Assembly: GCA_900542165.1 (NCBI GenBank)
Contig: UQMM01000004.1
Location: 43,811-107,810 of the forward strand
Length of the DNA stretch: 64,000 bases
Reading direction: 5' to 3'
Source: an uncultured Collinsella sp.
GTDB taxonomy: Bacteria > Actinomycetota > Coriobacteriia > Coriobacteriales > Coriobacteriaceae
Shown: positions 51,965-59,472 of the stretch, one piece after another
Position numbering within the stretch: the first letter of the stretch is position 1
How the letters are laid out: every line of letters begins with the position of its first letter
Translations under genes and position numbers: made by a program
Notes under the pieces: generated by a model
The model's database searches: none
What the model was told of the DNA's origin: nothing
Seen by the model: the letters and a program-made list of their open reading frames with translations, nothing else

Positions 51965-52652
51965 GCGAGCTCCAAAATGCCCAGTATGATGGGCTGATGT
52001 AGCAGATAAAAGGGGAGTGCATGACGTCCAAGGCTGGCGAGCGCCGGCAGGGGGTTGGCGTAGGCCCAGCTTGGGGCGGGATGTTCGCATCTTTGAGCGG
52101 TGCGCGCAGCAAAGTATCCTGTGAGATACATGAATATGAACGGGATGATTGGATAATAGTCGCCTGAAACAAACCGGGGCCGGGAAATCCTAGCCACGCC
52201 AAATAGGGGAATGAATAGGTCGATTTCGGGATGCCCCATGTCGCCGCGAAGAGAGCGAGGCATATCGCAATGCCCCACGTGCTGGGCACTTTCTTAAGCA
52301 TCGGTCGTGCTACGGCTGTTACAGCGGTACACGCCGCCATGCAATAAATGATGCCAAAGTTCACTGAATCGTCGACCGATACGAGCGTTGTTGCGATCCA
52401 GACGACCAAAGCTGCGGCAGCGTACTTGGCCGCTCGTTTAGCATTGTTGCGTGAGAGCGTGCACATCCAACCTGCGATAAACAAAAATACCCAGCTGATG
52501 CTGGCGCGCCAGATGTCTTGAAAGACGGTCTGGGTAAACCAGGGCATATCCCAGTCGTACAGGTAGGCGAGATCGTAGCAAGCGTGAAAACCTGCCATTG
52601 AAATCATCGTAAACCCGCGGACGGTATCAAAGATGGTGATGCGTTTTTGCAT
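51949..52652 (-). pseudogene. Frameshifted DUF1624-like acyltransferase membrane protein
   Basis: Resembles heparan-alpha-glucosaminide N-acetyltransferase-type (DUF1624) membrane proteins: MQKRITIFDTVRGFTMISM, IWRASISWVFLFIAGWM, LAWLGFPGPG, then SGDYYPIIPFIFMYLTGYF and a C-terminal HALPFYLLHQPIILGIL. The first part is in one frame up to the codons for PGPG and the rest in another. The switch lies near 52166-52175, where one T appears to be missing from GGTTTGTTTCAGG. It starts on the lexA stop (TAATG), so it is in the lexA operon. Either a real mutation or a sequencing error. Confidence 0.75.
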
Positions 52653-53296
52653 TACGAGAACCGGCGCATTAAGCCGACCACTTTGCCCAAGATAATGGGA
52701 TTCGTTGCATAGATAGGCTCCATGGTGTCATTCTCAGGCTGTAGGCGTACGCGTCCCTGCTCCTTGTAGAACGTCTTGACGGTCGCTGAACCATCAATCA
52801 TGGCCACGACAATTTCGCCGTTCATGGCACTCTTTTGTTCACGGACGATGATGTAATCGCCATTGAAGATGCCGACATTGATCATTGAGCTCCCATGCAC
52901 CTCAAGGATAAAGGAACCCTGATCAGTGGCGATTTCGGTCGGGATAGTAAAAGTGTCTTCGATATTCTGCTCGGCCAGAATGGGAATCCCAGCCGCGACG
53001 CGACCAACGAGCGGTAGCGAGACCGTTCCGCGAGGTGCGGTGGGCTCGTCAGATTTAGAAATTGAGACAGAGGAACCGTCCTCGTTAAAGAGTTCCAGGG
53101 CGCGCGGTTTGGTTGCATCGCGCTTGAGTAGCCCGCGCGCCTCCAAGGCAGATAGATGGGCGTGCACGGTGCTGGGGGAGGAAAGGCCCACGGCAGAAGC
53201 CATCTCGCGCACGCTGGGCGGATAACCCTTCTCCTGCTGATATTCCTTGATGAAGTCGTAAATTTGCTGCTGACGCTTGGTAATTTTGCGAGCCAT
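52652..53296 (-). CDS. lexA: LexA repressor
   Basis: SOS repressor. The 214-residue protein has an N-terminal winged helix (ITKRQQQIYDFIKEYQQEKG, SSPSTVHAHLSALEARGLL), a self-cleavage site Ala102-Gly103 (VAAGIP), and the catalytic dyad Ser137 (GSSMI) and Lys174 (ATVKTF). The ATG at 53296 is preceded by GAGAGG. Three GAAC-N4-GTTC-type boxes upstream indicate autoregulation. Confidence 0.96.
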   Translation of the reverse strand: MARKITKRQQQIYDFIKEYQQEKGYPPSVREMASAVGLSSPSTVHAHLSALEARGLLKRDATKPRALELFNEDGSSVSISKSDEPTAPRGTVSLPLVGRVAAGIPILAEQNIEDTFTIPTEIATDQGSFILEVHGSSMINVGIFNGDYIIVREQKSAMNGEIVVAMIDGSATVKTFYKEQGRVRLQPENDTMEPIYATNPIILGKVVGLMRRFS

Positions 53297-53320
53297 CAGG
53301 GCATCCTCTCTACCCATGTC

Positions 53321-53388
53321 AAACAAATGTTCGAATTTTGCTTGACAGGAACAACTGTTCGAAGATAATAATAACCGAACATTCGTTC
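53321..53388. promoter_or_regulatory. Bidirectional SOS control region with three LexA boxes
   Basis: Exact boxes are GAACAACTGTTC (53349-53360) and GAACATTCGTTC (53377-53388). AAACAAATGTTC (53321-53332) is one mismatch away. On the plus strand TTGACA (53342-53347) and GATAAT (53364-53369), 16 bp apart, bracket the first exact box and point at the LysM gene. On the minus strand TTGTTC and AACATT, 17 bp apart, point at lexA, and its -10 lies in the imperfect box. LexA would repress both genes. Confidence 0.85.
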
Positions 53389-53456
53389 TCGAGCTAGACA
53401 TTTTTGTCCGCGCGGCTTGATAAAACTGTTCTCAGCAAAACACGCGAGAGGAGAAC

Positions 53457-53909
53457 ATGATGAACGCAACGAATATGGTCCAGGGAAACCTTGCCCTTAA
53501 GCTTGAGACGCCTGCAGAACCCACTTTTACGGTTGTTCAGGGTGGCCGCTCCGGCTTTCAGACTTTGACCGTAAAGCCTGCCCGCAATCAGCAGGCTGTA
53601 ATCGCGCCGGCTCGCGTTGCCCTGAAGGTTCCGACGATTGTCGCCGTTGCCGTTGCGCTTACGCTCTTCTTTGTCCTCGCTACGTCGGTCTTTAGCGCTC
53701 GTCACGCCGCGTATGCCGAGTCCGTTTCCAACGTTACCTACGAGACCATTCGCGTTCAGCCTGGCGATTCTCTTTGGTCTCTTGCCGAGGAATATCCAAT
53801 CGAAGGCCTTTCCACGCAAGAGACTTCCGACATGATCCGTAACGTCAATCATCTGGAGCATGGTTCGCTCGCCGCCGGTGCGCATCTTAAGGTTCCTGCT
53901 CGTTCGTAA
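53457..53909 (+). CDS. SOS-controlled TM + LysM protein, YneA/DivS-like
   Basis: A 150-residue protein with a ~57-residue N-terminal region, one transmembrane helix at about 58-79, and an extracytoplasmic LysM domain at about 95-149 (IRVQPGDSLWSLAEEYP). A short TM plus LysM gene divergent from lexA is the arrangement of yneA in Bacillus and of Rv2719c in Mycobacterium. Those proteins delay division during SOS. The sequences share architecture, not clear detailed similarity, and the N-terminal extension is longer than in YneA. Start ATG 53457 (a second ATG follows) with GAGAGGAG. The function is inferred from context and LexA boxes. Confidence 0.75.
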   Translation: MMNATNMVQGNLALKLETPAEPTFTVVQGGRSGFQTLTVKPARNQQAVIAPARVALKVPTIVAVAVALTLFFVLATSVFSARHAAYAESVSNVTYETIRVQPGDSLWSLAEEYPIEGLSTQETSDMIRNVNHLEHGSLAAGAHLKVPARS

Positions 53910-53960
53910 TCTTTATCGCGCTGCGCATGGTACCCTTGTTATCGTTTAAGAGGAGGTACC

Positions 53961-54404
53961 ATGCGCTGTCCCAAATGCGGCAAGGCACATACCCGCGTCG
54001 TTGATTCTCGTATGCAGGAGTCAAATAACACCATTAAGCGCCGTCGTGAATGTTGCTCGTGTAACTATCGCTTTACAACGTTTGAGCGATGCGAAGACCC
54101 AATCGAGGTCATTAAGTCAGACGGAACCAAGCAGCGGTTCGATCGCAATAAGCTGCTCGTCGGCTTGATGCGCGCCACCATCAAGCGCGATATCGACACT
54201 AAGAAGCTCAATGAGATTATCGACGACATCGAGGTCGAGCTGCGCTCTCGCACGCTGACGGCCGTCACGTCCCATGAGTTGGGTGACATGGTGCTCAAGC
54301 GTTTGGCCAAGATCGACAAGGTGGCGTACATCCGCTTTGCCTCGGTCTACCGCGATTTTAAAGACGTCGATGAGTTTCTGCAAGAGCTCGACAAGCTAAG
54401 GTGA
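53961..54404 (+). CDS. nrdR: Transcriptional repressor NrdR
   Basis: Represses ribonucleotide reductase genes in response to dATP/ATP. The 147-residue protein has a zinc ribbon (MRCPKCGK and CCSCNYRF), then an ATP-cone (VIKSDGTKQRFDRNKLLVG). AGGAGG lies 4 bp before the ATG. nrd genes are not in the window. lexA-yneA-nrdR neighbourhoods occur in other actinobacteria. Confidence 0.96.
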   Translation: MRCPKCGKAHTRVVDSRMQESNNTIKRRRECCSCNYRFTTFERCEDPIEVIKSDGTKQRFDRNKLLVGLMRATIKRDIDTKKLNEIIDDIEVELRSRTLTAVTSHELGDMVLKRLAKIDKVAYIRFASVYRDFKDVDEFLQELDKLR

Positions 54405-54408
54405 TTCC

Positions 54409-54852
54409 ATGTCCAACATTACCGTCAACATAAAGCGTCTCGACCCCACCGTCGAGCTTCCCAAATACGCCCATCCCACCGATGCCGGCTTGGATTTGCG
54501 CTCCAATGAGGACTGCGTCCTGAAGCCCTTCGAACGCCGTCTGGTCTCTACTGGGTTGGCCATCGCCCTGCCCGACGGCTACGCCGGCTTTGTCCAGCCC
54601 CGCAGCGGCTTGGCCATCAAGCAGGGCCTGTCTATAGTCAATACGCCGGGCCTCATCGACGCCCACTACCGAGGAGAACTCAAGGTTATCCTCATCAACC
54701 TGGATCCCTCCAACAACATCCAAATCAACAAAGGCGACCGCATAGCCCAACTCGTCATCCAAGAAGTCCCCACGGTCAACCTCGTAGAAGTAGAAGAACT
54801 AGACGAAACCGACCGAGGCAAAGGAGGCTTCGGCTCCAGCGGCGTCGCCTAG
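54409..54852 (+). CDS. dut: dUTP diphosphatase
   Basis: Hydrolyses dUTP to dUMP, keeping uracil out of DNA. The 147-residue trimeric-type enzyme has all five motifs: DAGLDL, PRSGLA, GLIDAHYRGELKV, DRIAQLVI and the glycine-rich tail RGKGGFGSSG. It starts 4 bp after nrdR. From about 54640 the codons shift to A- and C-ending forms (GAA, CGA, CTA, CAA), unlike the G/C-ending usage before. 54661-54780 has 44 C against 19 G. Confidence 0.95.
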   Translation: MSNITVNIKRLDPTVELPKYAHPTDAGLDLRSNEDCVLKPFERRLVSTGLAIALPDGYAGFVQPRSGLAIKQGLSIVNTPGLIDAHYRGELKVILINLDPSNNIQINKGDRIAQLVIQEVPTVNLVEVEELDETDRGKGGFGSSGVA

Positions 54853-54865
54853 GGGCGCTCGTATC

Positions 54866-54974
54866 CCGCCCGCCCGGGGCTTACCTATATCATTCCATGC
54901 TCAAACATTCTCGCGTCGCTTCGCTCGCTGCGAAACTGCGCGTGGAACGATATAGGTAATCCCCGGGCGGGCGG
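54866..54974. repeat. Large nested palindrome, copy 1
   Basis: Inverted arms of 35 nt (54866-54900 and 54940-54974) match at 32 positions around a 39-nt loop. The inner arm and loop (TATATCATTCCATGC ... GCGTGGAACGATATA) are shared, in reverse orientation, with copy 2 at 55131-55234. The outer arm (CCGCCCGCCCGGGG) is not. It starts 14 bp after dut and could act as its terminator. The 54853-55244 gap contains three palindromes and no gene. Confidence 0.85.
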
Positions 54975-55004
54975 CTACTCGCTTGAAACAATATTTACTT
55001 TTCT

Positions 55005-55053
55005 AGTAAGCCGATGCGATAAAGGGGCGCCTCCTTTGTCGCATCGGCTTACT
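55005..55053. repeat. Perfect 15-bp hairpin between the two nested palindromes
   Basis: AGTAAGCCGATGCGA / TCGCATCGGCTTACT, with an inner AAAGG / CCTTT pairing in the loop, so almost the whole 49 nt can fold. A terminator or unrelated intergenic palindrome. Confidence 0.7.
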
Positions 55054-55130
55054 GTATTTATATTTTCCTGTTTTGCCTTTGCAGGTTCTAATGGAGGGGA
55101 AACCGAAGTAGCTGCTAGTAAGTAAACGCA

Positions 55131-55234
55131 GCCGTTCTGCCGGAGCCGCCCTTATATCGTTCCACGCGCAGTTTCGCAGCGAAGCGAGAATGTTTGAGCA
55201 TGGAATGATATAAGGGCGGCTCCGGCAGAGCGGC
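55131..55234. repeat. Large nested palindrome, copy 2 (inverted)
   Basis: Arms of 37 nt (55131-55167 and 55198-55234) with 3 mismatches around a 30-nt loop. The core is the reverse complement of copy 1 apart from an 8-nt shorter loop. The outer arms (CTGCCGGAGCCGCCCTTA) are unique to this copy. It ends 11 bp from the stop of the leftward glycosyltransferase gene and may terminate it. Confidence 0.85.
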
Positions 55235-55244
55235 GGACATTCGA

Positions 55245-56546
55245 CTAGCGGATATGCGCGGGCTTTCCTCCCCAGTAGAAGCGGCAGAAGGCTCGTTTGC
55301 GCTTTTGGGGTTTGCCTACGAGCTCCATGGTTGCGATGGCTATATCTTCGGCTGCGTGGGGGCGGCGTAGTACTTCGCCGTTGATGAGTAGGGCTTTGAG
55401 TGATTCGGGATGATCGTGCAGATGGCGCAGGGTTACGATGAGTTCTCGTGCGGTGGTGACATGCATGCTGGCGCCCATTCCGGTGAGCATCGTGGTGTTG
55501 GCCTTTTCCTGGCCATAGGACTTGCCCAGCAGGATCATCGGCAGATGCGCGCATAGGCATTCGGTGACGGTGAGTCCGCCCGATTTGAGGATTGCCAGGT
55601 CGCAGCCGTGCATGAGGGCTGCCATATCGTCCACGTAGTCCAGAACCGTGACGTTTTCGAGCTTCATGGCGTCGAAGAGCGTCTTGAGGCGGGTGGCGTA
55701 TTCCTCATCCTTGCCCGGCAAAAAGACAAAGTGCATGTCCTCGAAGCTGCGCAGGAAGGGGAGTGTGCGGTCCATCTCCGCGCGAAAGCGAACGTACGGT
55801 TGAGGCAAACTGGCACCGGCCATCACCAACACAACGGTCTTGTCAGCGGGGAGATTGAACTTCTCGAGTTCTTCCTCGCGATTGTAGTCCGTATCAAACC
55901 CGGCGCGAATGGGGATGCCTGTAATGCGGATTTTGGTCTCGGGAACTTTACGGGGGCGAAGTGTCTCGGCCATAAATTCGTTGGCTACGCAGAACAGATC
56001 GGTGTCCTTGTGGGGCCAAAAGCCTTCGACTTCATAGTCTGTTGGTACGCAGATGACGGGATAATCGATACCCGTGATGACGCGGGCACCCACAGCGACG
56101 TTGGCCGCCGTGATGTGTGTTGCGACCACGGCTATGGGCCTGCGGGTGCGGACATATTCGTTGAAGGCAGGGAACATAATACGTGACCATGCCGTGCCTC
56201 CGCCCCAGAGCAGATGTCCCGTAAACGTGTATCGCCAGGTTAGGTCATATATGGGACGCGTGGCGCCGGTAAACGAAGCTGCTGTTTTATTACCATCGAA
56301 CCTAATACGTCCAAAATCGAGGATATCCAGGACTTCGATCTCAACATCCTCAGGGATTCCCTTGGTGCCGCTGATAAGGTCAAATGCTTGTGCAATCGCG
56401 TTGGCGGCGGCTTTGTGGCCCGATCCAACCGATGCGTGCACGATGGTTACTAGGGGTTTTTGTGCAGGTGAAACGGTCATTTGCTCCGGTTGGGGAGTAG
56501 CTTGCATGGGCAGGGGAGCGCTATTGCTCGTCTGCATTTGATCCAT
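55245..56546 (-). CDS. MGDG synthase-like processive glycosyltransferase
   Basis: A 433-residue GT28-type enzyme. The N-terminal domain has VHASVGSGHKAAANAIAQAF (the MGDG-synthase/UgtP glycine-rich acceptor region). The C-terminal UDP-sugar domain has VVLVMAGASLPQP, VLDYVDDMAALMHGCDLAILKSGG and LTVTECLCAHLPMILL. Related enzymes add glucose or galactose to diacylglycerol to make membrane glycolipids or lipoteichoic acid anchors. The sugar and acceptor are not predictable. The ATG at 56546 is preceded by AAGGGGAG; the longer frame upstream has no such support. Like dut, its 3' end drifts to A/C-ending codons. A -10-like TACAAT (56583-56588, minus) lies upstream. Confidence 0.85.
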   Translation of the reverse strand: MDQMQTSNSAPLPMQATPQPEQMTVSPAQKPLVTIVHASVGSGHKAAANAIAQAFDLISGTKGIPEDVEIEVLDILDFGRIRFDGNKTAASFTGATRPIYDLTWRYTFTGHLLWGGGTAWSRIMFPAFNEYVRTRRPIAVVATHITAANVAVGARVITGIDYPVICVPTDYEVEGFWPHKDTDLFCVANEFMAETLRPRKVPETKIRITGIPIRAGFDTDYNREEELEKFNLPADKTVVLVMAGASLPQPYVRFRAEMDRTLPFLRSFEDMHFVFLPGKDEEYATRLKTLFDAMKLENVTVLDYVDDMAALMHGCDLAILKSGGLTVTECLCAHLPMILLGKSYGQEKANTTMLTGMGASMHVTTARELIVTLRHLHDHPESLKALLINGEVLRRPHAAEDIAIATMELVGKPQKRKRAFCRFYWGGKPAHIR

Positions 56547-56663
56547 CGATAACTCCCCTTCAGCTTTGTTACGCGATTTATCATTGTAGTGCATGAGTGT
56601 CATGTTCACGTAAATTTGGGTATGAGCGCAAAGAACGCCAATCTTTCGACAGGAGGTCTCTTC

Positions 56664-57602
56664 ATGACTACCCATCAGCCGATCGATGTTGCTATTATCG
56701 GCGGCGGCCCTGCGGGCTATGCTGCAGCCATTTACGCGGCGCGCGCCAACCTAACGACGACCGTGATTGAGCAGGGCATGTCGGGAGGACAGATCGCCAC
56801 AACCAATGAGGTCGAGAACTATCCGGGCATTCCGCTACTGAGCGGCGCTGAACTCGGTGAGCGATTCCAACAACATGCAGAAGGCCTAGGGGCTCAGGTT
56901 GAATGGAGCATGGTGACGGGTGTCGATTACGATGCCGGCTCCAAATTGTTTACCGTTCATCACGATGTTGGTGATACGACGGCTAGGAGTGTTATCGCTT
57001 GCATGGGTGCCACGCCGCGTCCGGCAGGTTTCGCTGGCGAGGATACGTATCGCGGTCGTGGCGTTTCGTATTGCGCGACGTGTGACGGCATGTTCTTCCG
57101 TGGCAAACAGGTCTTTGTAATCGGTGGTGGCAATTCGGCATGCGAGGAAGCTCTGTTCTTGTCAGAAATCGCCAGCAGCGTGACCATCGTTTTGCGCCGC
57201 GATCAGTTCCGTGCCCCCGATGGTGTGGTTCAAAAAGTTCTTGCAAAAGATAATATTTCAGTTAGGTACCAAACTAGTATTGTGGAGCTCTCGGGCGAAG
57301 CCATGCCAACGACGATTACCTTTAAGGACAATGCATCCGGTGAGACTCATACCGATTCATTTGAGCCCGGCTCGTTTGGTATCTTTGTCTTTACCGGGAC
57401 GCAACCCCATACCGAGCTTGTTGAGCATCTAGTCGATCTGGCGCCTGATGGCGGCATTCTGACTGATGAATCCATGGCGACCCGCACGCCAGGTCTATTT
57501 GCCGCTGGCGACATCCGTTCCAAGCTTTTACGTCAGGTTGTGACCGCCGTTTCTGATGGAGCCATAGCGGCAACCAGAGCATACGCATTTCTCCACGGAT
57601 AA
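56664..57602 (+). CDS. trxB: Thioredoxin reductase
   Basis: Flavoenzyme that reduces thioredoxin with NADPH. The 312-residue protein has an FAD-binding GGGPAGYAAAIYAAR at the N-terminus, the redox pair Cys137-Ala-Thr-Cys140, the NAD(P)-binding GGGNSACEEA, and a C-terminal FAD motif GLFAAGDIR. AGGAGG precedes the ATG at 56664. It is divergent from the glycosyltransferase with 117 bp between. No trxA lies next to it. Confidence 0.95.
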   Translation: MTTHQPIDVAIIGGGPAGYAAAIYAARANLTTTVIEQGMSGGQIATTNEVENYPGIPLLSGAELGERFQQHAEGLGAQVEWSMVTGVDYDAGSKLFTVHHDVGDTTARSVIACMGATPRPAGFAGEDTYRGRGVSYCATCDGMFFRGKQVFVIGGGNSACEEALFLSEIASSVTIVLRRDQFRAPDGVVQKVLAKDNISVRYQTSIVELSGEAMPTTITFKDNASGETHTDSFEPGSFGIFVFTGTQPHTELVEHLVDLAPDGGILTDESMATRTPGLFAAGDIRSKLLRQVVTAVSDGAIAATRAYAFLHG

Positions 57603-57642
57603 GTACGATAATATATCTTATGTAAGGTTGTTGTCTTTTAAC

Positions 57643-57687
57643 AAAGTGGTTGGACGGTGTATCAATGTGCTGTCCAACCACTTTTAC
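57643..57687 (+). terminator. Terminator of trxB
   Basis: AAAGTGGTTGGAC / GTCCAACCACTTT (13 bp, 16-nt loop) is followed by a TACTTT tail. Confidence 0.8.
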
Positions 57688-57693
57688 TTTCCG

Positions 57694-57720
57694 GTTATAT
57701 AGTATGCAAAACTAGATAAC
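57694..57720. promoter_or_regulatory. 27-bp palindromic operator before the DUF1836 gene
   Basis: GTTATATAGT - ATGCAAA - ACTAGATAAC: near-palindromic 10-nt arms around a 7-nt spacer, 36 bp upstream of the ATG. It matches the operator before the DegV gene (59368-59394) at 23 of 27 positions. A -10-like TACAAT lies at 57728-57733, so a bound protein would overlap the promoter. Confidence 0.65.
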
Positions 57721-57756
57721 CTAGAATACAATATAGCTAATGAACGGAGGATCCTT

Positions 57757-58368
57757 ATGAACCACGCCAAACGCGTTATCCCGATGTCCGATTCGTCGGT
57801 CAGCATTAAGCCTGAGGATATTCAGCCCACTGTGCTGCCCGATGCATTTATTCAGTCCGATATCGTGCGCAAACTCAATACGTTGAGTCTGCCGCGCTAT
57901 GACCAGTTGCCCAATGTGACACTCTACCGCGACCAGGTTATTGAGTATGTTGCGCTTTGGATGGAGCCGCTGTCCATTTGCGTTGAGCAGCCTATCATTA
58001 CGCCATCGATGATCAATAACTACGTAAAGGTCGGCCTAGTGCCTGCTCCGGTCAAAAAGCAATATGGCCGCGAGCAGATTGCCCGCCTGATCGCTATCTG
58101 CATCTTTAAGCAGGTGCTACCTATTGCTGCGGTGCAGGCACTCTTTAACATTCAGCGTTTGAGCTACGATGCCCCGACGGCCTTTGATTATGTGGTCGAT
58201 CAGCTCGAGGCATCGATTCGTGCGGCGTTTTCCGTCGAGCAGACTCCCGTGCCCGATACGGCGCATCAGGTAACGCGTGAGTCGCTGCTTGTGCGTAGCG
58301 CGGTATCGTCCTTCGTTTCGAAGGCTTACTTGATGAGCTATCTCAAGTTCAACGGGTTTAATAGCTAG
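57757..58368 (+). CDS. DUF1836 family putative DNA-binding regulator
   Basis: A 203-residue protein. The segment LPRYDQLPNVTLYRDQVIEY and then ITPSMINNYVKVGLVPAPVKKQYGREQIARL match DUF1836, a family with a MerR-like winged helix at its core. IAICIFKQVLPIAAVQALF follows. No effector domain is recognisable. GGAGG precedes ATG 57757. It carries a palindromic operator in its own promoter, and a near-identical one precedes the convergent DegV gene, so autoregulation plus control of degV is likely. Confidence 0.8.
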   Translation: MNHAKRVIPMSDSSVSIKPEDIQPTVLPDAFIQSDIVRKLNTLSLPRYDQLPNVTLYRDQVIEYVALWMEPLSICVEQPIITPSMINNYVKVGLVPAPVKKQYGREQIARLIAICIFKQVLPIAAVQALFNIQRLSYDAPTAFDYVVDQLEASIRAAFSVEQTPVPDTAHQVTRESLLVRSAVSSFVSKAYLMSYLKFNGFNS

Positions 58369-58380
58369 CCGACGTATAAA

Positions 58381-58428
58381 ACGGGCGGGACAAAGAGCCA
58401 TCTGTCGCTTTGTCCCGCCCGTATTTTT
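58381..58428. terminator. Bidirectional terminator between the DUF1836 gene and degV
   Basis: The 15-bp stem ACGGGCGGGACAAAG / CTTTGTCCCGCCCGT has ATTTTT on the plus side and TTTT on the minus side. It serves both convergent genes. Confidence 0.9.
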
Positions 58429-58441
58429 GCTTGGTTGGACT

Positions 58442-59308
58442 TTATTTGCCCGAAGCTACGCCCATGCCGTAGCCGATGATGAGGCCGTGCATCTCGGCGT
58501 AATAGGAATCCAGGCCGTTGCAGGGCATGATGATGGTCTTGGAGCCGGGCCAATGCTCGACTATGCGGTCAGTGAGCGCCTGGGCTCCAGCTTCGTTCTC
58601 AACGTGATCTATGACGACCTCACCGCCCGTAAAGCCCTCGGCTTCCATAGTGTCGATGATCTTGTTGAGCATCTTCTTTTCGCCACGCGTGTGCCCGACG
58701 AGTTCGATTTTACCGGCCTCACTCGCTGTGCCCAAAATACGGATATTGAGCTTGTTGGCAATGACGCCGGCTGCCTTAGGGATACGTCCGGCTTTGGCGA
58801 GGTTTTCGTAATTGCACAAACTGAAGAGGATTTTGCTGTTCTGTTCAAGGCTATCGAAGTATGCGCAAGCATCCTCGAATGAGACATTCGGATTGCTTGC
58901 AAGATAGCGGTCGAACAGCAAGAAAATGAGGTCCATTTTGCCGCCAGCTGCGCGTGAATTGACTAGATGAATCTGTCGGTCGGGCTCCTCGGCAAGAACC
59001 ATATCGCGAGCCGTGGCTGCCGCGTTGTAGCTGCCCGACACGCCCTCAGAGATCGGCATGCAGATGGTCTTGTCTGCCAATTTGAAGAGCTCGGCCCACT
59101 CCCCTACGCTGGGACAAGCGCTCGAAGAAGCGTTCGTCTCCGCCTGAACAGCGCAGTTGAGCTCATGAACATCGAGCGAAAGGTCATCGACGAATTCATG
59201 CTCCCCCACTCGAATTTTGAGGGGCGCAAATGCAAAGGTGGTATGGGGCGCGGTCGGTTGCCAATCGCGGAGGTTGCAGCTTGAATCGGAGATAAGTGCC
59301 CAGCTCAT
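58442..59308 (-). CDS. DegV family fatty-acid-binding protein
   Basis: A 288-residue protein of the DegV/FakB type: MSWALISDSSCNL at the N-terminus, TNASSSACPSVGEWAELF, ISEGVSGSYNAAATARDM, VNSRAAGGKMDLIF, and a C-terminal domain ending in GYGMGVASGK. FakB proteins hold fatty acids for phosphorylation by FakA. fakA is not here, so ligand and role are inferred only. GAAAGGA precedes the ATG. Upstream lies the 27-bp operator shared with the DUF1836 gene. Confidence 0.9.
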   Translation of the reverse strand: MSWALISDSSCNLRDWQPTAPHTTFAFAPLKIRVGEHEFVDDLSLDVHELNCAVQAETNASSSACPSVGEWAELFKLADKTICMPISEGVSGSYNAAATARDMVLAEEPDRQIHLVNSRAAGGKMDLIFLLFDRYLASNPNVSFEDACAYFDSLEQNSKILFSLCNYENLAKAGRIPKAAGVIANKLNIRILGTASEAGKIELVGHTRGEKKMLNKIIDTMEAEGFTGGEVVIDHVENEAGAQALTDRIVEHWPGSKTIIMPCNGLDSYYAEMHGLIIGYGMGVASGK

Positions 59309-59367
59309 AGAGGGTCCTTTCTAATCGTTCCCATTCAATTATAGCCATCTTGCAGACCGATTGGGCC

Positions 59368-59394
59368 GCTATCTAGTATTCAAAACTAGATAGC
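59368..59394. promoter_or_regulatory. 27-bp palindromic operator before degV
   Basis: GCTATCTAGT - ATTCAAA - ACTAGATAGC: perfect 10-nt arms, extending to 12 nt with CC/GG outside. It lies 60 bp upstream of the degV start. A TATAAT on the minus strand (59338-59343) lies between. Same design as 57694-57720. Confidence 0.7.
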
Positions 59395-59410
59395 GGACTG
59401 CACTAAAGGC

Positions 59411-59450
59411 AAAAGAATGGACCCCATGACTCAAAGCCACGAGGTCCATA
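59411..59450 (-). terminator. Terminator of the NlpC/P60 gene run
   Basis: On the minus strand, ATGGACC...GTGGC pairs with GTCAT...GGTCCAT and is followed by TCTTTT. It lies 23 bp past the hydrolase stop. Confidence 0.7.
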
Positions 59451-59472
59451 TCCGTTTGCTTTATCTGAATAC

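Noticed and set aside
54853..55244. CRISPR array or tRNA cluster in the repeat-rich gap
   Set aside because: The repeats are two inverted palindromes and one hairpin, not regularly spaced direct repeats. No cloverleaf with CCA-side features is seen.
57757..58368. Classical MerR regulator
   Set aside because: The HTH core is MerR-like, but the flanking LPRYDQLPN segment is specific to DUF1836 and there is no MerR dimer helix or ligand domain.
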